Positions 1 through 4,734 of a DNA stretch of 5,291 nt are shown one piece after another. A program made the translations under genes and the position numbers. The notes under the pieces were generated by a model. That model was not told the origin of the DNA. It did not search any database and saw only the letters and a list, made by a program, of their open reading frames with translations. The first letter of the stretch is position 1. The number at the start of each line of letters is the position of its first letter. Source of the stretch: Chromatiales bacterium (lineage in GTDB: Bacteria; Pseudomonadota; Gammaproteobacteria; CAMYNG01); the NCBI GenBank assembly GCA_027021685.1, contig JALUTW010000512.1, positions 1 through 5,291 on the forward strand. The letters run 5' to 3'.

Positions 1-302
1 GGCGTCACCGGCAGGAACCAGCCGTCGCGCAGCACCCGGGCGAGAACGGCCTCCAGCGAAACGCCGGCCTCCACCCGCAGCCGGCCGCTGTCCGGGTCGT
101 AGTCGAGGAACCGGTCGAGGCCGGCGCAGTCCAGCAGCACGCCGCCGTCGTTGAGGCACACGTCGCCGTAGCTGCGTCCCAGCCCCCGCCCCAGCAGCGG
201 GCGCCCCTCCGGTTCCAGTGCCCCGGGCCTCCAGTGCAGCGGCCGTACCTGCTGGTCGCGGGCGCAGACGCGGCCCCAGGAGCAGTACCTCGTGTCCTTC
301 AC
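1..302 (-). CDS. DprE1-like FAD-binding oxidase, polyprenylphospho-ribofuranose 2-oxidase family (partial, 3' end cut by window)
   Basis: This is the first 100 codons of a gene continuing past position 1. The translation holds GRGLGRSYGD (residues 38-47), the pyrophosphate-binding signature of the PCMH-type FAD domain. It is followed by LNDGGVLLDC, a VEAGVSLEAVL segment (78-88), and ends in FLPVTP, matching the start of the PVTPGT motif of DprE1. DprE1 oxidises the 2'-hydroxyl of decaprenylphosphoryl-ribose; with a DprE2 reductase this gives decaprenylphosphoryl-arabinose. The start is GTG at 302-300, whose bases overlap the UbiA stop as GTGA. No good Shine-Dalgarno is visible, so translational coupling is likely. 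No methionine occurs in the visible residues, which rules out a later ATG here. The preceding phosphoribosyltransferase gene supports this function over other FAD/FMN oxidases such as alditol oxidase. Only about a quarter of the usual length (roughly 430-460 residues) is visible, so the substrate domain cannot be judged. Confidence 0.85.
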   Translation of the reverse strand, partial: MKDTRYCSWGRVCARDQQVRPLHWRPGALEPEGRPLLGRGLGRSYGDVCLNDGGVLLDCAGLDRFLDYDPDSGRLRVEAGVSLEAVLARVLRDGWFLPVT

Positions 303-1180
303 AGCGCCAGCCACAGCCCCGCCGCGCTCACCAGGGCCACTCCGTAGCTGTACGGATCCTTGACCGCGAACCACACCGGGTCCTCGTTCATCTCCCCGCG
401 GTGCGTCACCAGCCACACCCGCGACAACCAGAACAGGATGGCCGGGCAGATCACCCACAGCCAGCCCGGCGTGCGGTAGAGCATGCTCACCCGGGGGTCG
501 TTGATGTACAGCGCCATCACCAGCACCGCGATGTAGCCGCTGGCCACGCCCATGACCGAGAGCGAGGCCAGGTCGTCGGTGATGTAGCCGCGGCCGGCGG
601 CATGGGTCCGGTTGCGCTGCTTCAGGTTGTGCAGCTCCGAGTAGCGCTTGACCATGGCCAGGCTGAAGAAGATGAAGATGGAAAACGCCAGCAGCCAGAA
701 GGACACCGGCACGTCGATGGCCATGGCCCCGGCCACGATGCGGGTGGTGTAGAGCGCCGCCAGCAGCACCACGTCCACCAGCACCACGGACTTGAGCCAG
801 AACGAGTACAGGGTGGCGATGACCACGTAGCCGCCCAGGGCCAGGCTGAACTTGGCCGGCAGCAGGGCCGCCAGCGCCGCGGCCCCGGCCAGCAGCGCCG
901 GTGCCATGACCCAGCCCGCCCGCACCGGCAGGGCACCGCTGGCAAACGGCCGGTGGCGCTTGCGCGGGTGGGCCCGGTCCGCCTCCAGGTCGTGAATGTC
1001 GTTGGCCACGTAGATGCTGGACGCCGCCAGGCCGAAGGCGAGAAACGCCAGCGCCGCCTGCCACAGGGCGGTGGCGTCGTGCCAGCGGTGGGCCAGGATC
1101 AGGGGCACCAGCACCAGCACGTTCTTGGCCCACTGGTGAACCCGCAGCGCGCGCCAGGCATGGTACAGGGTGGCCGTCAA
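299..1180 (-). CDS. UbiA-family polyprenyl-phosphate phosphoribosyltransferase (DPPR synthase-like)
   Basis: This 293-residue integral membrane prenyltransferase probably transfers 5-phosphoribose from PRPP to polyprenyl phosphate on the cytoplasmic face, as Rv3806c does in mycobacteria. The first Asp-rich motif is NDIHDLEAD (60-68, NDxxDxxxD), followed by basic HPRKRHRP. A second conserved stretch has YSFWLK (125-130) and D136. The N-terminal VHQWAKN (14-20) and C-terminal EDPVWFAVKDPYSY (266-279) are typical of the phosphoribosyltransferase branch rather than of ubiquinone or heme prenyltransferases. Several hydrophobic segments are evident (about 21-30, 43-58, 92-106, 113-125, 131-150, 160-175, 206-225, 239-255, 280-293). 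Length matches stand-alone members, with no fused HAD phosphatase domain. The start is TTG at 1180-1178, overlapping the manC stop as TTGA, with GGAGAGG at 1191-1185 as ribosome binding site; there is no suitable in-frame ATG. The DprE1-like gene overlapping its 3' end strongly supports the role. Acceptor and donor are inferred. Confidence 0.87.
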   Translation of the reverse strand: MTATLYHAWRALRVHQWAKNVLVLVPLILAHRWHDATALWQAALAFLAFGLAASSIYVANDIHDLEADRAHPRKRHRPFASGALPVRAGWVMAPALLAGAAALAALLPAKFSLALGGYVVIATLYSFWLKSVVLVDVVLLAALYTTRIVAGAMAIDVPVSFWLLAFSIFIFFSLAMVKRYSELHNLKQRNRTHAAGRGYITDDLASLSVMGVASGYIAVLVMALYINDPRVSMLYRTPGWLWVICPAILFWLSRVWLVTHRGEMNEDPVWFAVKDPYSYGVALVSAAGLWLAL

Positions 1181-2640
1181 CGGTCCTCTCCGCGCCCGTA
1201 GTGATCCTCGAAACGCACGATGTCGTCCTCGCCCAGGTAGGAGCCGGACTGGACCTCGATCATCTCCAGCGGGAACTTGCCCGGATTCTCCAGCCGGTGC
1301 CTCACCCCCACCGGGATGTAGGTGGACTCGTTTTCGGTCACGAGGAAGGTTTCTTGACCCCGGGTCACGCGCGCGGTGCCCTTCACCACCACCCAGTGTT
1401 CGGCCCGGTGGTGATGCATCTGCAGCGACAGGGCGGCACCCGGATTGACCGTGATGCGCTTGACCTGGTAGCGGTGGCCCACGTCGATGGTCTCGTAGGT
1501 GCCCCAGGGCCGGTGCACCCGGCGGTGGGTGACCGCCTCGTCGCGCCCCGCCGCGCGCAGCCGCTCCACCACGGCCTTGACCTCCTGCACCCGCGACCTG
1601 TCCGCCACCAGCACCGCGTCCGGGGTCTCCACCACCACCAGGTTGTCCACCCCCACCGCCGCCACCAGCCGGCCGTTGCCGGCGACGAAGGTATTGCGGC
1701 TGTCCTCCAGCAGCACGTCACCCACGGTGACGTTGCCCTGCCGGTCCTTTTCGTGCACCTCCCACAGGGCCGACCAGGCGCCCACGTCGGACCAGCCCGC
1801 CGCCAGGGGCACCACCGCCGCGCGCAGGCCGTCTTGTGCCTGCGCCGCCACCTTCTCCATCACCGCGTAGTCGATGGAGTCGGCGGGACAGCCGGTGAAG
1901 GCACCGGCCTCCAGGCGCAGGAAGTCGTGGTCGGCACGCGCGCCCCGGCAGGCGGCCTCGCACGCGGCGTGGATGTCGGGCCGGTGGCGGGCGATGGCCT
2001 CGAGCCACAACCCCACCGGCATGAGAAACATGCCGCTGTTCCAGAAATATTCGCCGGAGTCCACGTACTCCCGGGCGGTGGCGGCATCGGGCTTCTCCAC
2101 GAACCGGGCCAGGCGGAAGGCCGCCTCCCCCAGGGGCTCGCCCCGGCGGATGTAGCCGTAGCCCGTCTCCGCGCGCTCCGGCACCACGCCGAAGGTCACC
2201 AGCTCCCCTGCCGCGGCCAGCTCGCAGGCCCGGGCCACCGCCCGGTGGAACGCCGCGGTGTCGGCGATGACGTGGTCCGCCGGCATCACCAGCATGAGGG
2301 CCCCCTCCTCCCCCGCCGCGGCCAGGTGCAGGGCCGCCGCGGTGAGGGCCGGGGCGGTGTTGCGCCCCACCGGCTCCAGCAGGATGCGGGCCGGCGCCCG
2401 CTCCACCTGGCGCAACTGCTCGGCCACCAGGAAACGGTGGGCCTCGTTGCACACCACCAGGGGCGGCGCCGCGCCGCCGGGACGGTCCAGCCCGTCCAGG
2501 CGCAGCGCCGTCTGCTGGAGCAGGGTCTGCTCGCCGGCCAGGGGCAGGAACTGCTTGGGATACAGTTCCCGCGACAGCGGCCACAGCCGGGTGCCGGAGC
2601 CGCCGGACAGGATCACGGGATGAAGGCGCGGACTGCCCAT
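1177..2640 (-). CDS. manC: Mannose-1-phosphate guanylyltransferase / mannose-6-phosphate isomerase (bifunctional, type II)
   Basis: A 487-residue bifunctional enzyme of the ManC/AlgA/CpsB/XanB family. The N-terminal nucleotidyltransferase makes GDP-mannose from GTP and mannose-1-phosphate; the C-terminal cupin interconverts fructose-6- and mannose-6-phosphate. The phosphomutase step (ManB/AlgC) must be encoded elsewhere. Visible motifs: GGSGTRLWP (13-21), PKQFL (28-32), GRNTAPA (92-98), PADHVI (120-125), FVEKP (180-184), YFWNSGMFL (198-206), DYAVMEK (257-263) and WSDVGAW (283-289). The cupin begins near 376 (HRPWGTYE), with QMHHHRAEHW (407-416) carrying the metal-binding histidines, ESTYIP (438-443), and the terminal GSYLGEDDIVRFEDHYGR typical of the family. 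Both active sites look intact and length is normal. ATG at 2640-2638 lies 6 nt after the rmlB stop, with GGAGG (2655-2651) inside the rmlB end. GDP-mannose may feed mannose, GDP-fucose, GDP-rhamnose or other branches; the window does not show which. Confidence 0.95.
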   Translation of the reverse strand: MGSPRLHPVILSGGSGTRLWPLSRELYPKQFLPLAGEQTLLQQTALRLDGLDRPGGAAPPLVVCNEAHRFLVAEQLRQVERAPARILLEPVGRNTAPALTAAALHLAAAGEEGALMLVMPADHVIADTAAFHRAVARACELAAAGELVTFGVVPERAETGYGYIRRGEPLGEAAFRLARFVEKPDAATAREYVDSGEYFWNSGMFLMPVGLWLEAIARHRPDIHAACEAACRGARADHDFLRLEAGAFTGCPADSIDYAVMEKVAAQAQDGLRAAVVPLAAGWSDVGAWSALWEVHEKDRQGNVTVGDVLLEDSRNTFVAGNGRLVAAVGVDNLVVVETPDAVLVADRSRVQEVKAVVERLRAAGRDEAVTHRRVHRPWGTYETIDVGHRYQVKRITVNPGAALSLQMHHHRAEHWVVVKGTARVTRGQETFLVTENESTYIPVGVRHRLENPGKFPLEMIEVQSGSYLGEDDIVRFEDHYGRGEDR

Positions 2641-2646
2641 CCGGCC

Positions 2647-3705
2647 TCAGCCTCCGTTGCCCGCCGCGGGCGCGGGCTGCGCGCGCGGGGCCCGCGCCCC
2701 GGGCGGCCGGGCCAGGTACCAGTCCACGGTGGCCGCCAGGCCGTCGTCCAGGGCCACCGCCGGTGTCCACCCCAGCTCGTCCCTCGCCCGGCTGGAGTCC
2801 AGGGCGTAGCGGAAGTCGTGGCCGGGCCGGTCGGGGGCCGGTTCCACCAGGGCCTCGTGGGGCGCGTGCCCGGGCCGCCGCGCATCCAGCAGGCGGCAGA
2901 TGCGCCGCACCAGCTCGAGGTTGGCCAGCTCGTCGGGCCCGCCCAGGTTGTAGTGGCGCCCGGGCACGCCGCGCTCTGCCGCCCGCAGCAGGCCGGCCAC
3001 GTGGTCGTCCACGTGCAGCCACTGGCGCACCTGGCGCCCGTCACCGTAGAGGGGCACCGGCCGCCCGGCGGCCAGGCGGGTGACGGCCAGGGGCACCAGC
3101 TTCTCCGGGTACTGCCAGGGACCATAGGTGTTGGACCCGGCCACCGTGATCACGGGCAGCCCGTAGGTCCGGTGCCAGGCCCGCGCCAGGTGGTCGGCCG
3201 CGGCCTTGCTCGCGGAGTACGGCGAGCTGGGACGGTACGGGCTGTCCTCGGTGAAGGCCCCCTCCTCCGTGCTGCCGTAGACCTCGTCGGTGGAGACGTG
3301 GACCAGGCGGAAGCGTTCCCGCCGGGCGGCGGGCAGCGCCTCCCAGTGGGCACGCACTGCTTCCAGCACCGCGTGGGTGCCGGCGATGTTGGTCTGGACA
3401 AAGGGTGCGGGCCCGGCGATGGACCGGTCCACGTGGGACTCGGCGGCGAGGTGGAGCACCACCCCCGGCCGGTACCGGTCCAGCAGCGCCCGCACCGCCT
3501 CCCCGTCGCAGACATCGACGCGGTGGAAGTGGTGGCGGGGATGGTCCCGTGCCCCGGCCAGGGCCTCGAGGCTGCCGGCGTAGGTGAGCTTGTCCACGTT
3601 CACCACCTCGCACCCGGCCTCCAGCACCAGCCGGCGCACCAGGGCCGAGCCGATGAAGCCGGCGCCGCCGGTGACGAGGACGGTGGTGGGGAGGGCGTGT
3701 TTCAA
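2647..3705 (-). CDS. rmlB: dTDP-glucose 4,6-dehydratase (extended SDR)
   Basis: A 352-residue cytoplasmic enzyme converting dTDP-glucose to dTDP-4-keto-6-deoxyglucose, the branch point to dTDP-rhamnose and dTDP-amino sugars. The NAD-binding loop is TGGAGFIGS (12-20). The active-site triad reads STDEVYG (138-144, T139, D140, E141) with Y163 and K167 in SPYSASK. FTEDSPYRPSSPY, YPEKLVPL (199-206) and RQWLHVDDH (227-235) are further family hallmarks. The segment VAGSNTYGPWQYPEK (188-202) departs from the common CSNNYGP form, so a related NDP-sugar dehydratase cannot be fully excluded. The last 20 or so residues are low-complexity Ala/Pro/Arg, probably a disordered tail. The chosen start is TTG at 3705-3703, putting the Rossmann loop 12 residues in as usual; no ATG or GTG lies between the upstream in-frame stop and this point, and the ribosome binding site is poor. 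It is the first gene of the operon; rmlA, rmlC and rmlD are not in the window. Confidence 0.9.
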   Translation of the reverse strand: MKHALPTTVLVTGGAGFIGSALVRRLVLEAGCEVVNVDKLTYAGSLEALAGARDHPRHHFHRVDVCDGEAVRALLDRYRPGVVLHLAAESHVDRSIAGPAPFVQTNIAGTHAVLEAVRAHWEALPAARRERFRLVHVSTDEVYGSTEEGAFTEDSPYRPSSPYSASKAAADHLARAWHRTYGLPVITVAGSNTYGPWQYPEKLVPLAVTRLAAGRPVPLYGDGRQVRQWLHVDDHVAGLLRAAERGVPGRHYNLGGPDELANLELVRRICRLLDARRPGHAPHEALVEPAPDRPGHDFRYALDSSRARDELGWTPAVALDDGLAATVDWYLARPPGARAPRAQPAPAAGNGG

Positions 3706-3793
3706 GATGCGGCCGGCCGTGGTCCCGTGCGTGTCACTGACCAGAGTTGAGAATCCTTCTCAGTCTATCATCCCAAGTCACTGTCGGCCAAAC
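3706..3793 (-). promoter_or_regulatory. Probable promoter region of the rmlB-manC-ubiA-dprE1-like operon
   Basis: This is the only gap between the upstream terminator and rmlB, so a promoter for the operon should lie here. The best sigma-70-like match by eye is TTGTTT at 3795-3790, a 17-nt spacer, and GATGAT at 3772-3767; each box is only a partial match to consensus. Its predicted transcription start near 3760 would fall within the palindrome at 3748-3762. A weaker alternative is TTGGGA (3776-3771), 17 nt, TTCTCA (3753-3748). The presence of a promoter is inferred from layout; the exact boxes are uncertain. Confidence 0.35.
3748..3762. promoter_or_regulatory. Perfect palindrome TGAGAA-N3-TTCTCA, candidate Fur-like operator upstream of rmlB
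   Basis: The sequence TGAGAATCCTTCTCA is a perfect 6-bp inverted repeat with a 3-nt spacer, 43 nt upstream of the rmlB start. Compared with the 7-1-7 Fur consensus TGATAAT-N-ATTATCA it matches 11 of the 14 specified bases, and GAGAAT arms are common in proteobacterial Fur sites. It stands out as AT-richer than its surroundings. Another dimeric regulator could equally use it; binding is not shown by the sequence alone. Confidence 0.35.
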
Positions 3794-3818
3794 AAAAAAA
3801 GGGCGCCGGACGGCGCCC
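3794..3818 (-). terminator. Rho-independent terminator of the comEA-like gene
   Basis: On the minus strand a 7-bp perfect G/C stem, GGGCGCC pairing with GGCGCCC around a 4-nt loop, is followed immediately by seven T residues. It begins 25 nt after the TAG stop of the ComEA-like gene and separates that gene from the rmlB operon. This is a textbook intrinsic terminator. The T-tract also overlaps the proposed -35 region of the rmlB promoter. Confidence 0.92.
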
Positions 3819-3843
3819 CAAGACGCGGTCAGGAACCCGGAAC

Positions 3844-4122
3844 CTACTTGCGCGCGGGCCGCTTCACGGTGAGGTTGGCGCGGTTCTTCTCCACCGTCTT
3901 GATCCCGATCCCCTTGACCAGGGTCAGGTCCTCCACCCGCTTGAACGGCCCGTTGGCCTTGCGGTAGGCGACGATGGCCTCGGCCTTCTTCAGCCCCACG
4001 CCCTTCATGGCCGCGGCGATGGCGGCGGCATCGGCGGTATTGATGTCCACCGGCGCCGCCAGGACCGCGCCGGCGGTGCCCAGCGCCAGGGCCAGCACCA
4101 GTGCTCTCAAAGCCTGCTTCAT
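3844..4122 (-). CDS. ComEA-like exported helix-hairpin-helix protein
   Basis: A 92-residue protein. Residues 1-22 form a clear Sec signal peptide: basic MKQALR, hydrophobic ALVLALALGTAGAVLA, cleavage probably after LAA. The mature part starts PVDINTADAAAIAAAMKGVG, the classic ComEA opening, with a first hairpin GVGLKKAEAIVAYR (41-54) and a second GIGIKTVEKNR (71-81), then a basic tail VKRPARK. Such tandem HhH domains bind duplex DNA non-specifically. In naturally transformable bacteria, periplasmic ComEA pulls DNA through the outer membrane, and short single-domain forms like this are usual in Gram-negatives. ATG at 4122-4120 is preceded by a strong GGAGAGGAG at 4138-4130, 7 nt away. The frame stays open to 4269, but an upstream start would bury the signal peptide. 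It is a single-gene unit with its own terminator. Whether it acts in competence is inferred, since no other com gene is visible. Confidence 0.9.
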   Translation of the reverse strand: MKQALRALVLALALGTAGAVLAAPVDINTADAAAIAAAMKGVGLKKAEAIVAYRKANGPFKRVEDLTLVKGIGIKTVEKNRANLTVKRPARK

Positions 4123-4163
4123 GGTCGGTCTCCTCTCCTTGGTTTTCGTGAATCTGTTCCCTG

Positions 4164-4192
4164 CGTGCCGGCGCCACGAGCCCGCCGGCACG
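4164..4192 (-). other. Long hairpin in the leader of the comEA-like gene
   Basis: CGTGCCGGCG (4164-4173) and CGCCGGCACG (4183-4192) form a perfect 10-bp stem with a 9-nt loop, ending 41 nt upstream of the start codon and about 25 nt upstream of the ribosome binding site. No T-tract follows on the minus strand, so it does not look like a terminator. It would form in the mRNA if transcription starts above 4192. A smaller hairpin, GGTGC/GCACC (4200-4212), lies just beside it. Function unknown; mRNA stabilisation is one possibility. Confidence 0.5.
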
Positions 4193-4224
4193 TTCACATG
4201 GTGCACGGCACCGGGTTCCATGTC

Positions 4225-4263
4225 TGTCGGAATCGGATGAAATTGGCGTAGGAATTTTCTGAC
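4225..4263. promoter_or_regulatory. Cluster of GTNGGAAT-like half-sites upstream of the comEA-like gene
   Basis: On the plus strand GTCGGAAT (4226-4233) and GTAGGAAT (4248-4255) match at 7 of 8 positions and start 22 bp apart, close to two helical turns. The second is abutted by TTTCTGAC (4256-4263), an inverted, imperfect copy (GTCAGAAA when reversed), giving an imperfect 16-bp palindrome. This tract is AT-richer than its surroundings and sits about 100-140 nt above the start codon, where an activator site could be. The pattern resembles targets of NarL/FixJ/LuxR-type regulators, but no regulator can be named. Confidence 0.3.
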
Positions 4264-4375
4264 GGGCATGGCCCGGGGAACACCGGCTGCACGCCGCGCT
4301 CCCGGGCCCCGAGACCGGAGGCGGTTCCGCCGGGACGGGACCAGTCGATGACTTTACCCGATCATTGCACAAGTT

Positions 4376-4413
4376 CCCTCTCCCCCGGGATGAAGGGGTC
4401 GGGGCGACGGGGG
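4376..4413 (+). repeat. Extragenic G/C hairpin repeat, copy 1 (degenerate)
   Basis: CCCTCTCCCCCGGG, a short A/T-containing interruption, then GGGGTCGGGGCGACGGGGG. The order, a C-rich arm, a G-rich arm and a GTCGGGG-GA-GGGGG tail, matches copy 3 at 4531-4575 in the same orientation but with a worse stem. The general form (CCCTCTCCC...GGGAGAGGG...GGGTGAGGGG) is a widely dispersed extragenic palindrome type in high-GC proteobacteria. Confidence 0.6.
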
Positions 4414-4443
4414 ATGCACGAGCAGGAAAAACCCGTGTTCCGA

Positions 4444-4480
4444 TCCCCTCACCCTGTCCCTCTCCCGGAGGGAAAGGGGA
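4444..4480 (-). repeat. Extragenic G/C hairpin repeat, copy 2 (inverted orientation)
   Basis: On the plus strand it begins TCCCCTCACCCTGTCCCTC and continues through TCCCGGAGGGA to AAGGGGA. Read on the minus strand it has a C-rich arm, GGGAGAGGGACAGGG, then the GTGAGGGGA tail, so it is the same element as copies 1 and 3 in opposite orientation. Copies 1 and 2 therefore form a tail-to-tail inverted pair about 30 nt apart, a common arrangement for such extragenic palindromes. Confidence 0.65.
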
Positions 4481-4530
4481 CTGCTTTTTCGCATGCCACA
4501 GGGCACCGGCGCCGCGGCCGGTTTTTCCGT

Positions 4531-4575
4531 CCCCCTCTCCCCCGCATCGCGGGGGAGAGGGTCGGGGTGAGGGGG
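4531..4575 (+). repeat. Extragenic G/C hairpin repeat, copy 3 (best preserved)
   Basis: CCCTCTCCCCCGC (4533-4545) pairs perfectly with GCGGGGGAGAGGG (4549-4561), a 13-bp stem with a 3-nt loop, followed by the tail TCGGGGTGAGGGGG. It is the clearest copy of the local repeat family. It lies downstream of the RHH gene on that gene's strand and might limit transcript decay or read-through, although no T-tract accompanies it. Confidence 0.75.
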
Positions 4576-4734
4576 TGTGCGCCGGGCAGGAACCCTTCCG
4601 CCCCGGCCCGCCGCCGCAGTCAAGGGGACGTTCCTGGAATTCACCTTGAATGGAATCAGGCATGCACCCGGGCCTGGTGCCTGCCATCAGGATGCGAAAA
4701 CACGATTCATCATCGATTTCGTGCAACTGCCGGG

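Larger units (their letters stand above)
4123..4734. other. Gene-free stretch between the RHH gene and the comEA-like gene, rich in inverted repeats
   Basis: No open frame here has a believable start site, ribosome binding site or protein signature; the frames across 4354-4649 are translations of the hairpin repeats (runs such as PHPDPLP, PSPCPSPGG). Contents from low to high: the comEA-like leader with its hairpin and half-site cluster; an 8-bp inverted repeat GGCCCGGG/CCCGGGCC (4270-4277 and 4301-4308); a GGCGG-TT-CCGCC hairpin (4320-4331); three related extragenic repeats; a hairpin ACCGGC/GCCGGT (4505-4522) followed by T residues on the plus strand; and an imperfect inverted repeat around GCACC/GGTGC (4659-4685) after the end of the RHH gene. 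Confidence 0.7.

Noticed and set aside
218..1201. Plus-strand 327-codon open frame opposite the UbiA-family gene
   Set aside because: Antisense shadow with His/Gln/Arg-rich low-complexity translation and no ribosome binding site; the minus strand has clear UbiA and FAD-oxidase motifs.
1718..3022. Minus-strand 434-codon open frame spanning parts of rmlB and manC
   Set aside because: It is a frame-shifted reading of the two real genes, dominated by Arg/Gly/Pro/Ala, caused by high GC content.
1201..3750. Very long plus-strand open frame (849 codons) opposite manC and rmlB
   Set aside because: It is the antisense shadow of two well-recognised minus-strand enzymes in high-GC DNA; the translation is rich in His/Val/Gly/Gln/Pro with no domain motif.
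4123..4269. N-terminal extension of the comEA-like protein to 4269
   Set aside because: The extra 49 residues would bury a clear signal peptide and ignore the strong ribosome binding site ahead of 4122.
4270..4331. Inverted repeats GGCCCGGG/CCCGGGCC and GGCGG/CCGCC as a possible attachment or transposon end
   Set aside because: They are short, G/C-only and expected often at this composition; there is no transposase, target duplication or integrase nearby.
4505..4526. Plus-strand hairpin ACCGGC/GCCGGT followed by T residues, terminator-like
   Set aside because: The stem is only 6 bp and no plus-strand gene lies upstream to need it; kept only as a note in the gene-free region.
4354..4649. Small open frames on both strands with PHPDPLP or PSPCPSPGG runs
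   Set aside because: These are translations of the G/C hairpin repeats, a known source of false hypothetical proteins.
3734..4726. Minus-strand 330-codon open frame covering the comEA-like gene and the repeats
   Set aside because: It runs out of frame through the comEA-like gene, its terminator and the extragenic repeats; the translation has no family signature.
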